Of a stretch of DNA of 64,000 nucleotides, positions 33,878 through 41,291 are shown piece by piece. A program made the translations under genes and the position numbers. The first letter of the stretch is position 1; each line of letters opens with the position of its first letter. The notes beneath the pieces are model-generated. The model worked only from the letters and a program-made list of their open reading frames with translations, did not search any database and was not told where the DNA came from. Origin of the DNA: Pseudoclavibacter sp. 13-3 (GTDB lineage: Bacteria; Actinomycetota; Actinomycetes; Actinomycetales; Microbacteriaceae); contig NZ_JAJOZT010000003.1 of the NCBI RefSeq assembly GCF_021168475.1, positions 62,001-126,000 of the forward strand. Direction: 5' to 3'.

Positions 33878-34588
33878 GTGACGAGCGCAGATCTCAGCAA
33901 ACGACCCGAAGAGGTCTCGGCGATGTTCGACCAGGTCGCGCCGGGCTATGACCGCACCAACACGGTGATGACTTTCGGGCAGGTCGGGCAGTGGCGACAG
34001 GCCACGACGCGTGCCGTCGCCCCACGGCCGGGAGAACGCGTTCTCGACCTCGCGGCCGGCACCGGCACATCGAGCGTGCCGTTCCATCAGGCGGGCGCCG
34101 ACGTGGTCTCGGCAGACTTCTCAGAGGGCATGCTCGCCGAGGGGCGCCGTCGCTATCCGTTCCTGACCTTCGAATGGGCCGATGCCACGGCGCTGCCCTT
34201 CGACGACGACAGCTTCGACGCGGTGACCATCTCGTACGGGCTGCGCAACGTGGTCGACATGGACACAGCGATGAGCGAGGCGCTGCGCGTGCTGAAGCCG
34301 GGCGGCCGATACGTCATCTGCGAGTTCTCGACGCCGACCTGGCGCCCGTTCGCCACGGTCTACGACTGGTGGCTCGGCAACGTCCTGCCCCGGCTGGCGC
34401 AGCTGGCCAGCACCAATGACGCCGCCTACCCCTATCTCAGCGAGTCGATCGAGGCGTGGCCCGATCAGCGTTCGCTCGCCCGGCATCTGCGCGCAGCCGG
34501 GTTCGAGCATGTGCAGTGGCGCAATCTCAGCGGCGGCATCGTGGCCCTGCATCGTGCATGGAAGCCGGCGGCGAAGGACGAAGACTGA
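33878..34588 (+). CDS. menG: Demethylmenaquinone methyltransferase
   Basis: A 236-residue SAM-dependent methyltransferase (UbiE/MenG) that does the last step of menaquinone synthesis. Family signatures: [16 protein letters not shown] at the N-terminus, motif [21 protein letters not shown], and the diagnostic [27 protein letters not shown] start, with TACACT (33864-33869) eight bases upstream (leaderless). Its stop codon overlaps the polyprenyl synthase start by one base (TGATG). Confidence 0.94.
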   Translation: MTSADLSKRPEEVSAMFDQVAPGYDRTNTVMTFGQVGQWRQATTRAVAPRPGERVLDLAAGTGTSSVPFHQAGADVVSADFSEGMLAEGRRRYPFLTFEWADATALPFDDDSFDAVTISYGLRNVVDMDTAMSEALRVLKPGGRYVICEFSTPTWRPFATVYDWWLGNVLPRLAQLASTNDAAYPYLSESIEAWPDQRSLARHLRAAGFEHVQWRNLSGGIVALHRAWKPAAKDED

Positions 34589-35622
34589 TGGAACGCGGCA
34601 AGGACACCACCCGGCTGGTCAGCGGCCCGAAGCGCTTCTTCCTGCGTTCTGAGGATCGCCAGCTGGTCGGTCGCATGGAGCAGGGGCTCGAAGACGTCGA
34701 ACGGCGCATCGTGAAAGAGTCGACCTCAGCCGACTCCGTGACCAATGCGGCCACTCGATATCTGGTCGAGGCAGGTGGCAAGCGCGTGCGCCCGCTGCTC
34801 GCGCTGCTCGCCTCCGAACTCGGCGAGGGCGTGAACGACGGGGTGCTCGAAGCGGCGACCGGGGTCGAGCTCACGCACGTGGCGAGCCTGTACCACGACG
34901 ACGTCATGGACGAGGCCGACACCCGTCGCTCGGTCACCAGCGCGCATCGCATCTGGGGCAACAACGCCGCCATCCTCGCCGGTGACATCCTGTTCGCACG
35001 CGCGTCGATGATCGTCAGCGAGCTGGGCCAACAGGCGATCCTGATCCAGGCGCGCACCTTCGAGCGCCTCTGCCTGGGGCAGCTGCACGAGACGCTCGGC
35101 CCGGACGAGGGCGCCGATCCGATCGAGCACTACCTGCAGGTGCTCGCCGACAAGACCGGGTCGCTGATCGCCGCGGCAGGCGAGCTCGGGGTGCTGCTCG
35201 GTGGTGCGCCAGACGAGTACCGCATCGCGGTGCGTCGCTTCGGCGAGTGCATCGGCGTGGCCTTCCAGCTCGTCGACGACGTGATCGACCTGCGCAGCAC
35301 GAGCGACGAGCTCGGCAAGACGCCGGGCACCGATCTGCGAGAAGGCGTGCCGACACTGCCGTGGCTGCTGCTGCAGCGACAGGCCGAGACCGATCCGCAG
35401 GCCGAGGCCGTGCGAGACGAGGTGCAGCGCCTGCTCGCCTCCGACGACACGCTCGGCCAGGCCCTCGCGACGCTCGCCTCGCATCCGGTCACCGACGAGG
35501 CGCTCGCGCAGGCGAAGGCCTGGGCGAAAGACGCGACCGACGCACTCGAGGCGCTGCCCGCCGGCCACGTGCGCGACCTGTTCGTGCGGCTGGCCGACTA
35601 CATCGTTAGCCGAAGTCACTGA
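34588..35622 (+). CDS. Polyprenyl diphosphate synthase (trans-prenyltransferase)
   Basis: A 344-residue isoprenoid chain-elongating enzyme. The first Asp-rich motif DDVMD is at residues 104-108 (in LYHDDVMDEADTRR) and the second, DDVID, at 230-234; GGKRVRPLL binds isopentenyl diphosphate. Small residues before the first motif (SLYH) suggest a medium to long chain product, as needed for menaquinone, but chain length cannot be fixed by eye. It is translationally coupled to menG and 28 bases ahead of the ferredoxin reductase gene. Confidence 0.9.
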   Translation: MERGKDTTRLVSGPKRFFLRSEDRQLVGRMEQGLEDVERRIVKESTSADSVTNAATRYLVEAGGKRVRPLLALLASELGEGVNDGVLEAATGVELTHVASLYHDDVMDEADTRRSVTSAHRIWGNNAAILAGDILFARASMIVSELGQQAILIQARTFERLCLGQLHETLGPDEGADPIEHYLQVLADKTGSLIAAAGELGVLLGGAPDEYRIAVRRFGECIGVAFQLVDDVIDLRSTSDELGKTPGTDLREGVPTLPWLLLQRQAETDPQAEAVRDEVQRLLASDDTLGQALATLASHPVTDEALAQAKAWAKDATDALEALPAGHVRDLFVRLADYIVSRSH

Positions 35623-35650
35623 AATCGAGATTCAGCAAGGAGTCGCACGC

Positions 35651-37048
35651 ATGTCAGAGTCGTCAGCGAGACAGCCGAAGAAGATCCGGGTCGCCGTCAT
35701 CGGTGCCGGCCCGGCCGGCATCTACGCATCCGACATTCTGCTGAAGGCCGAGCGGGACTTCGACGTGTCGATCGATCTCTTCGAGCGTCTGCCCGCCCCG
35801 TACGGGCTGGTGCGCTATGGCGTGGCGCCCGATCACCCGCGCATCAAAGGCATCATCAATGCGCTGCGTGAGACGCTCGACCGCGGTGACATCCGCATCT
35901 TCGACAACGTCGACTTCGGGCGCGACATCACGCTCGACGACCTGCGCTCGCACTACCATGCCGTGATCTTCGCGACCGGTGCGCTCGAGGATGCCCCCCT
36001 GCGCATTCCGGGCATCGACCTGCCCGGGTCGTATGGTGCGGCCCGTTTCGTCAACTGGTACGACGGGCACCCGGATTTTCCGCTGGAATGGTCGCTCGAC
36101 GCCCCGCACGTCGGCGTGGTCGGCAACGGCAACGTGGCGCTCGACGTGGCGCGCATGCTCGCCAAACATGCCGATGACCTGCTGCCGACCGAGATTCCGG
36201 CGAACGTCTATGCGGGGCTGCAGGCATCGAAGATCACTGATGTGCACGTCTTCGGGCGCCGCGGCCCCGCCGACGTGAAGTTCACGCCGCTCGAGCTGCG
36301 CGAGCTGGGCGAGGTGCCCGACGTCGACATCGTGCTCGATCCGGCAGATTTCGTCTACTCCGAGGCCGACGAGGCTGCGATCGCGAAGAACAACCAGAAG
36401 AAGGTCATCCGGCGCATCTTCGACAAGTGGCTGCAGCGGGAGCCGGGCACGGCCTCGCGACGGCTGCACCTGCACTTCTGGCAGCGCCCGGTCGAAGTGC
36501 TCGGCGACGATCACGTCGAGGGCCTGCGCCTCGAGCGCACGCAGGTCGACGGCGAAGGCCACGTGGTCGGCACCGGCGAGACGCATGACGTCGAGCTCGG
36601 TCAGCTCTACCGCGCGGTCGGCTACTACTCGTCGCCGCTGCAGCAGGTGGCCTTCGACGAGGTGCGCGGCGTGATTCCGAATGAGGGCGGTCGGGTCATC
36701 GACGAGGGGCAGGCCGTGCTCGGCGAGTACGCGACAGGCTGGATCAAGCGCGGCCCGGTGGGGCTGATCGGGTCGACCAAGTCGGATGCGCTCGAGACGA
36801 TCACCAATCTGATCGACGACGTGCACGCCGGTCGTATCTGGCAGCCGACGGTCGCCGCCGAAGAGACCATCCCCGAGCTGCTGGGCGACCGTGGCGTCGA
36901 CTTCACCACGCTGGAGGGCTGGCACAACCTCGACGCTGCCGAGCGTGCGCTCGGCGAGGCGGTCGATCGCGAACGCGTGAAGATCGTCTCGCGTCAGGGC
37001 ATGCTCGACGCGAGTCGCGCTGCGAAGGGCGCCGATTCGGCCGAGTAG
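35651..37048 (+). CDS. Ferredoxin--NADP+ reductase (FprA/adrenodoxin reductase type)
   Basis: A 465-residue FAD- and NADPH-binding protein of the mitochondrial adrenodoxin reductase family. FAD site VIGAGPAGIYASDILL near residues 15-30. PAPYGLVRYGVAPDHPRIK is the family signature, VVGNGNVALDVARML is the NADP domain glycine motif, and VGLIGSTKSDALETI lies near the C-terminus. It transfers electrons between NADPH and ferredoxin for P450s or other acceptors. A clear AAGGAG lies 10 bases upstream of the ATG. It is the last gene of the menG-prenyl synthase operon. Confidence 0.93.
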   Translation: MSESSARQPKKIRVAVIGAGPAGIYASDILLKAERDFDVSIDLFERLPAPYGLVRYGVAPDHPRIKGIINALRETLDRGDIRIFDNVDFGRDITLDDLRSHYHAVIFATGALEDAPLRIPGIDLPGSYGAARFVNWYDGHPDFPLEWSLDAPHVGVVGNGNVALDVARMLAKHADDLLPTEIPANVYAGLQASKITDVHVFGRRGPADVKFTPLELRELGEVPDVDIVLDPADFVYSEADEAAIAKNNQKKVIRRIFDKWLQREPGTASRRLHLHFWQRPVEVLGDDHVEGLRLERTQVDGEGHVVGTGETHDVELGQLYRAVGYYSSPLQQVAFDEVRGVIPNEGGRVIDEGQAVLGEYATGWIKRGPVGLIGSTKSDALETITNLIDDVHAGRIWQPTVAAEETIPELLGDRGVDFTTLEGWHNLDAAERALGEAVDRERVKIVSRQGMLDASRAAKGADSAE

Positions 37049-37076
37049 CCGTCAGCTTCTGCCGCCAGGCGTCGCC

Positions 37077-37568
37077 TCAGTAGTTGTAGGTGGCCGTGTT
37101 GGCGATGACGATGAAGATGAACGCGAACCAGAGCGCCGTCAGACCGAGACTGATGTAGCTGATGATCAGCCCGGCGAGAGCGAGACCTCTGCCGCCTTCG
37201 CCTCGAGTCTTGATCTGGTTCATGGCGATGTGCCCGAAGACGATGCCCAGCACGTTGAACACGAACGCGAAGATCAGCGAGAGAATCGCCATCGTGTTGG
37301 TCGGCGGCGTTGGCGTGTAACCGTACTGGCCCTGACCTGGCGCGGCGGGATAGCCCGGTGCGGCAGGGTAGCCCGGGGCCGCAGGGTAGGCCGGGGCGGT
37401 GGGGTAGGCCGGTGCTCCGAGCTGGGGCGGCTCCGTGGGGAGGCCGGGAACTGCGTCGTAGCCATGCACTGCGTCGTAGGCGGGGGGATTCTGCGGAGGG
37501 GTGCCGTATGGCCCAGAGCCGGCCTGATACCGGTTCTCATTCGGGCTCGGGGTGGACGGATCTGGCAT
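37077..37568 (-). CDS. DUF4190 domain membrane protein with Tyr-Pro-Ala repeats
   Basis: 163 residues. The N-terminal 90 residues are Pro, Tyr, Ala and Gly rich with repeats of GYPAAP type. Two membrane segments follow (AILSLIFAFVFNVLGIVFG and LAGLIISYISLGLTALWFAFIFIVI) separated by HIAMNQIKTRGEGGRG, the DUF4190 signature. Such proteins are abundant in actinobacteria; the function is unknown and the Pro-rich tail may mediate protein contacts or phase separation. GAGGAG is seven bases before the ATG. Convergent with the ferredoxin reductase. Confidence 0.8.
   Translation of the reverse strand: MPDPSTPSPNENRYQAGSGPYGTPPQNPPAYDAVHGYDAVPGLPTEPPQLGAPAYPTAPAYPAAPGYPAAPGYPAAPGQGQYGYTPTPPTNTMAILSLIFAFVFNVLGIVFGHIAMNQIKTRGEGGRGLALAGLIISYISLGLTALWFAFIFIVIANTATYNY
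37342..37413. repeat. Four imperfect 18-base tandem repeats in the DUF4190 gene
   Basis: Units at 37342-37359, 37360-37377, 37378-37395 and 37396-37413, of the type GCGGCAGGGTAGCCCGGG, encode the hexapeptide repeats. The period equals that of the repeat at 20381, but the sequence is different. Confidence 0.8.
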
Positions 37569-37711
37569 GTCTGCTCCTCATTCGAACGGTCAGCGGGCTC
37601 TCTGACTGTATCGTGTGCGGGTGTCGCTGTCTGTACCGGTGACGCCTGTCGCCAGATGCCGACCCCGGCTAGGCTTGAGATGGCAGCCCGAACCTCTGAG
37701 GTCAGGAGACA

Positions 37712-38833
37712 ATGATGAACGCGCCCAGCCCGCAGGATCCCCAGCTTGGCCAGCAGACGCCACTGCCGCCCGTGAATCCGTCCCCTGCCGACCAGCCGCG
37801 GCCTGCATCTGCGCCGCCCTCGGCGCCGGTCTCGCCGGTCTCCGGCTTCGGCGACACGCTGCGGCCGCGAGCGGCGAACAAGATCCCGACCAACCTCTGG
37901 ATCGCCATCGGCGCGCTCGTCGCGGTCACCCTCTTCGTGATCATCTCGCTGTTCTTCGGAGACGTTCCGGCCAAGGGCGGCAAGGTGACGGTCACGGTGG
38001 TCTATTTCGCGGCGTTCATCGGCATCACGATCGGCGAGCTGAGCATCGCAGACCGTGACCGCTTCTATCCGGTGCCGTTGGCGATCGTGAGCAGTGTCTA
38101 TGTCGTCGCATTCGGTGTGATGCTGACCTGGATCGAGCCGGTGCGTCAGATCAGCGACGTCTACCCCTACCGCAGCAGCGTCTCGACCGCGGGCCAGAAC
38201 GCCGCATTGGCGATCGGGCTGCTGATCCCCCTGATCATCGCGGCCAAGGCGCCGGTCGCGGCGGCGCGATTCACGTTCAAACAGGCCGGTGAGAACGCCG
38301 TGCTGAAGTTCCTGGCCTTCGCCTCGGCGGGGCTGTTCTCGCTGTTGGCCGTGATCCTGTTTCTGCCGACCCTGCTGCAGCGCTCGTTCCGCGTCGACGC
38401 CGGGGAGTGGTTCGGGCGTGTCATCGTGATCGTGCTGATGCTCGCGTTCCTCGCGATCAGCGTGTTCATCCTGCTGGCCTGGACGTTCAACGCCGACGAC
38501 CGCCGCGCACGACGTCTGGAACGTCAGCAGAGCCTGGCCCGGCAGCGGCAGCAGCCGTACAACTCAGAGACGCCCCAGCAGCCCGCTGCAACCCAGCCCG
38601 CTGTCGTGCCCGAGGCCTCAGCCGCACCCGAGTCTCTTGTGTCGCCTGCTGCTGAGTCGACGCCGCACCTGCCGTGGCCCGTCTTCGAAGACGGCTTTAC
38701 CCCGTTGCCGGTCGACCCCTACGGCAGGCCGGCGTTCAGCGTGCTGCAGCCTTTTGCCGGTCGCACTGAGCCGGTGGTCGAGGGGTCGCCTGAGGCCGAT
38801 GCGGCGATCGAGCGGGCACGGCGCGGGAACTGA
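37712..38833 (+). CDS. Hypothetical multi-pass membrane protein
   Basis: 373 residues with no recognised domain. A Pro/Ser-rich N-terminal 55 residues is followed by six hydrophobic segments between residues 65 and 270 (for example WIAIGALVAVTLFVIISLFF and VIVIVLMLAFLAISVFILLAW), a basic stretch (ADDRRARRLERQQSLARQRQQ) and a Pro/Ala/Ser-rich cytoplasmic tail ending in IERARRGN. CAGGAGA precedes the ATG pair; the second ATG one codon later is an equally good start. The organisation recalls actinobacterial divisome- or envelope-associated membrane proteins, but I cannot assign a role. Confidence 0.65.
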   Translation: MMNAPSPQDPQLGQQTPLPPVNPSPADQPRPASAPPSAPVSPVSGFGDTLRPRAANKIPTNLWIAIGALVAVTLFVIISLFFGDVPAKGGKVTVTVVYFAAFIGITIGELSIADRDRFYPVPLAIVSSVYVVAFGVMLTWIEPVRQISDVYPYRSSVSTAGQNAALAIGLLIPLIIAAKAPVAAARFTFKQAGENAVLKFLAFASAGLFSLLAVILFLPTLLQRSFRVDAGEWFGRVIVIVLMLAFLAISVFILLAWTFNADDRRARRLERQQSLARQRQQPYNSETPQQPAATQPAVVPEASAAPESLVSPAAESTPHLPWPVFEDGFTPLPVDPYGRPAFSVLQPFAGRTEPVVEGSPEADAAIERARRGN

Positions 38834-38885
38834 ACGGGCGCTGGCACTGAGCCAGACACGGCGGGAGGGGCCGTCGGCGCCTCGG

Positions 38886-39140
38886 TCACCGTCGGCGCCG
38901 GGCTCCTCTGCCATTCTCTCGGTCTCGATCGTCTTTGGCCTTTGACGGTTGGATGACGAGGCCGCTGATCAGACCGATGCCCAGCCCGACCAGCGAGTAC
39001 AGCCATTCGCCGGTGATCGCGAACATGATCAGCCCGACGATCGCGCCGATGATCAGGCCGAGAATGATCTGCCTCTTGCCGATCGCGCGTTCTTGCTCGG
39101 TCGGCTTCGTCACCGGCTTCTTGGCCCTGCCCTGGCTCAT
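38886..39140 (-). CDS. Small hypothetical membrane protein
   Basis: 84 residues with two hydrophobic segments (IILGLIIGAIVGLIMFAI and LYSLVGLGIGLISGLVI) flanked by basic termini; positive charges at both ends predict both termini in the cytoplasm. The C-terminus is Arg/Asp/Lys rich (ending GARRRR). It overlaps the upstream TPR-like gene by four bases, forming the distal part of an operon with yajQ. Function unknown. Confidence 0.65.
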   Translation of the reverse strand: MSQGRAKKPVTKPTEQERAIGKRQIILGLIIGAIVGLIMFAITGEWLYSLVGLGIGLISGLVIQPSKAKDDRDRENGRGARRRR

Positions 39141-39970
39141 CTCGTTCCTCGGTTCTTCGCTCGGGGGGCGGCGCTCTCACGACTGCCGCCGTCTGCAGCG
39201 TCATCGACGGGCTTCGAGTGCTTGGGCGCAGGTCTCGATGCCTCGGCCGGCCGGTCTCCCGGCTGATCTGCCGGGCTCGCCGCCGACGGGGGAGCCTCCC
39301 GCAGGTCACGGCGGCGCACGGATGTCATGGAGCGGCGTCCCGGTCGGCGTGCGGTCTGCTGAGGGCGTGCACGGCTCTCGGCTGACCCTGCCGACTCGCC
39401 TGAGTCGACATCCATCGACTGCACACGCAGGTCGCGACGCCGCAGGGGTGCTCGCACTCGGTCGGTCGGGTCGGTCTGGGGCGGCACCGAGTCAGACGGC
39501 TTCGGCGGCTGGCGCAGCTCGGCTGGCATGCCGAGCAGACCAAGCGCCATGTCGACGACCTCGTCATGTCGACCGAGATCGGCGAGCGTGCGCACCTTGA
39601 GGGCGGCGAACCAGCGCCCGGGTTCTTCGCCGGGGTACTCGGCGAGGCCGAAGTCGAGCCAGCGCAGAGCGTCTTCACCGCGGCCGAGCGAGCGCAGCGA
39701 ATCGGCCATCTGCAGAATGGCCAGCGGGCGGTTCTCTTCGCTGAGGCCGCGCTTGATCACGAACTCGAGGAAGAGCTGGGCCTTGAAGTGGTTGTTGGCG
39801 TAGTAGTAGGCGCTGGCGAGCTGGAAGACGTCGTCGGGATCCTGGGCGTCCATGAACGGCACGAGCTCTTCGAACAGGCGCACGGTCGACTCGGGGTCGG
39901 TGTCTTTCGCGACGTTCCACGCCTGCTCGGCGATCCGTCTCCACAGATGCTCCGTGGACTCACTATGCAT
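39137..39970 (-). CDS. TPR-like helical repeat protein with disordered tail
   Basis: 277 residues. The first 155 residues are helical repeats of the tetratricopeptide kind (AYYYANNHFKAQLFLEFV, LQMADSLRSLGRGEDALRWL, LKVRTLADLGRHDEVVDMAL). The rest is a low-complexity Pro/Arg/Ser/Asp region containing two similar motifs RRRDLRV and RRRDLRE. This layout suggests a protein-protein adaptor. AGAGG lies seven bases before the ATG. It sits between yajQ (10 bases upstream) and the small membrane protein (overlap), all on the same strand. Confidence 0.65.
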   Translation of the reverse strand: MHSESTEHLWRRIAEQAWNVAKDTDPESTVRLFEELVPFMDAQDPDDVFQLASAYYYANNHFKAQLFLEFVIKRGLSEENRPLAILQMADSLRSLGRGEDALRWLDFGLAEYPGEEPGRWFAALKVRTLADLGRHDEVVDMALGLLGMPAELRQPPKPSDSVPPQTDPTDRVRAPLRRRDLRVQSMDVDSGESAGSAESRARPQQTARRPGRRSMTSVRRRDLREAPPSAASPADQPGDRPAEASRPAPKHSKPVDDAADGGSRESAAPRAKNRGTR

Positions 39971-39980
39971 ACAGGAACCT

Positions 39981-40469
39981 CTAGCGGTAGTTCGTGAACT
40001 GCAGCGCGACGTCGAGATCGGCGCCCTTCAGCAGTGCGATGACCTCTTGCAGGCTGTCGCGGCTCTTCGACGACACCCGCAGCTCATCGCCTTGGATCTG
40101 GGCTTTCACGCCTTTGGGGCCGTCGTCGCGAATCAGTTTCGCGATCTTCTTCGCCTGATCTTGGGCGATGCCTTCGACGAACGAGCCCTGGATGCGGTAT
40201 TCCTTGCCGCTCGCGGCAGGCTCGCCGGCGGTGAAGGCCTTGAGTGAGATGCCGCGTTTGATCAGCTTGGTCTGAAAGACGTCGAGCACCGCGCTGGCGC
40301 GCTCTTCGCTGTTGGCGATGATGAGCACGTCTTCGCCGCTCCAGGCGATGGACGCGCCGGTGCCGCGAAAGTCGTAACGCTGTGAGATCTCTTTCGCCGC
40401 CTGGTTCAAGGCGTTGTCGGCCTCTTGACGGTCGATGGAACTGACGATGTCGAAAGAGGAGTCTGCCAT
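39981..40469 (-). CDS. yajQ: YajQ family nucleotide-binding protein
   Basis: 162 residues of a two-domain protein that in some proteobacteria binds cyclic di-GMP; in actinobacteria the role is unproven. Family signature: [20 protein letters not shown] at the N-terminus, [13 protein letters not shown], and the C-terminal [20 protein letters not shown]...LQFTNYR. A perfect-looking -10 TATGAT (40477-40482) lies seven bases before the ATG, so the mRNA is probably leaderless. It is divergent from the tRNA cluster. Confidence 0.92.
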   Translation of the reverse strand: MADSSFDIVSSIDRQEADNALNQAAKEISQRYDFRGTGASIAWSGEDVLIIANSEERASAVLDVFQTKLIKRGISLKAFTAGEPAASGKEYRIQGSFVEGIAQDQAKKIAKLIRDDGPKGVKAQIQGDELRVSSKSRDSLQEVIALLKGADLDVALQFTNYR

Positions 40470-40525
40470 GTGACCGATCATACAGAGAACGACTGTGGAT
40501 TTGTTTTGCGAGTGGGGGATGCTGC

Positions 40526-40531
40526 TAGTAT
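40526..40531 (+). promoter_or_regulatory. Promoter -10 of the tRNA-Tyr gene
   Basis: Extended -10 TGC-TAGTAT with T-rich sequence (TTGTTTTGC) about 16-19 bases further upstream acting as -35, 39 bases before the mature tRNA. Confidence 0.55.
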
Positions 40532-40569
40532 CCTTATCTGGTTGCGGTCTTCTTCGAATGCCGCAGCAC

Positions 40570-40651
40570 GGCGGGTTACCCGAGCGGCCAAAGGGAGCTG
40601 ACTGTAAATCAGCCGGCACAGCCTTCGCAGGTTCGAATCCTGCACCCGCCA
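40570..40651 (+). tRNA. tRNA-Tyr (anticodon GTA)
   Basis: Acceptor stem GGCGGGT / ACCCGCC with discriminator A. The anticodon GTA is at 40604-40606, with a long variable arm (class II) as usual for bacterial tRNA-Tyr and T arm GCAGGTTCGAATCCTGC. CCA is not encoded (CG follows the discriminator). Confidence 0.95.
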
Positions 40652-40780
40652 CGCCGAGCAGTGAATCTGGCAGGACGACTCAGTCGTACAGCCGGTTCGC
40701 CGCTCGCACTCCGGTTTGTCGACTGGGGGCCTGAAGATGTTATTGTCTTATGGTGCCTCGGCCGGTCGGCCAGGGTGCAT

Positions 40781-40852
<72 letters not shown>

Positions 40853-40935
40853 CACAGTGCGGGTGTGGTTCGGCTGCAGCGGCCGCTGGTCCTTTCGAAC
40901 TTTCCCCACCTGGATGCGGCCTCCGCATCTTCCCT

Positions 40936-41009
40936 GGCTGGGTAGCTCAGATGGTAAGAGCGCACGACTCATAATCGTGAGGTCGAGGGTTCGATCCCCT
41001 CCCCAGCTA
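40936..41009 (+). tRNA. tRNA-Met, elongator (anticodon CAT)
   Basis: Acceptor stem GGCTGGG / CCCAGCT (first pair G-U), anticodon CAT at 40970-40972 in stem ACGA/TCGT with loop CTCATAA, T arm GAGGGTTCGATCCCCTC. The sequence matches elongator Met rather than initiator (the first pair is matched) or lysidine-type Ile2. Confidence 0.92.
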
Positions 41010-41019
41010 CAACAGACGC

Positions 41020-41060
41020 AAGGCCCTGCTCCCCGCAGAATCACTGGGGAGCGGGGCCTT
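41020..41060 (+). terminator. Terminator of the tRNA cluster
   Basis: Fifteen-bp stem AAGGCCCTGCTCCCC / GGGGAGCGGGGCCTT (one G-T pair), 11-base loop, followed by CTTC, 10 bases after tRNA-Met. Confidence 0.82.
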
Positions 41061-41085
41061 CTTCATCGGCCGCGATGGGGCCCTT

Positions 41086-41248
41086 ATGACACTCCAGGCT
41101 GCATTTCTCTCTCTCGCCCACGGCGAAATCTGACGGGCATCGTGCTGTCGTCGCGACCGGCGCGGTCGATCTGCATGTGGTCGGCGTGGTGCGCTTCGAC
41201 GTGCGCCCGGGGCTGGGCAACGTCTCGGGCGACACAGTCTTCGCCTGA
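41086..41248 (+). pseudogene. Possible remnant of a small gene downstream of tRNA-Met
   Basis: Two adjacent short frames look coding. ATG at 41086 gives a 15-residue start (MTLQAAFLSLAHGEI) that stops, and the next frame continues from about 41129 to the stop at 41248 with strong G/C third-position bias (ATGAVDLHVVGVVRFDVR, then GLGNVSGDTVFA). One frameshift near 41128 would join them. I do not recognise the family. It lies between the tRNA terminator and the convergent P-type ATPase gene, where other actinobacteria often have rpmG. Confidence 0.35.
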
Positions 41249-41291
41249 GCCCAGCCGTGACCGAAGTGAGCAGTCGGGTGTCAGACGCTGC

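Noticed and set aside
40936-41009. CAT-anticodon tRNA as tRNA-Ile2 (lysidine) or initiator tRNA
   Set aside because: The body matches elongator tRNA-Met; the anticodon stem lacks the three G-C pairs of initiator tRNA, and the acceptor and anticodon stems differ from tRNA-Ile2.
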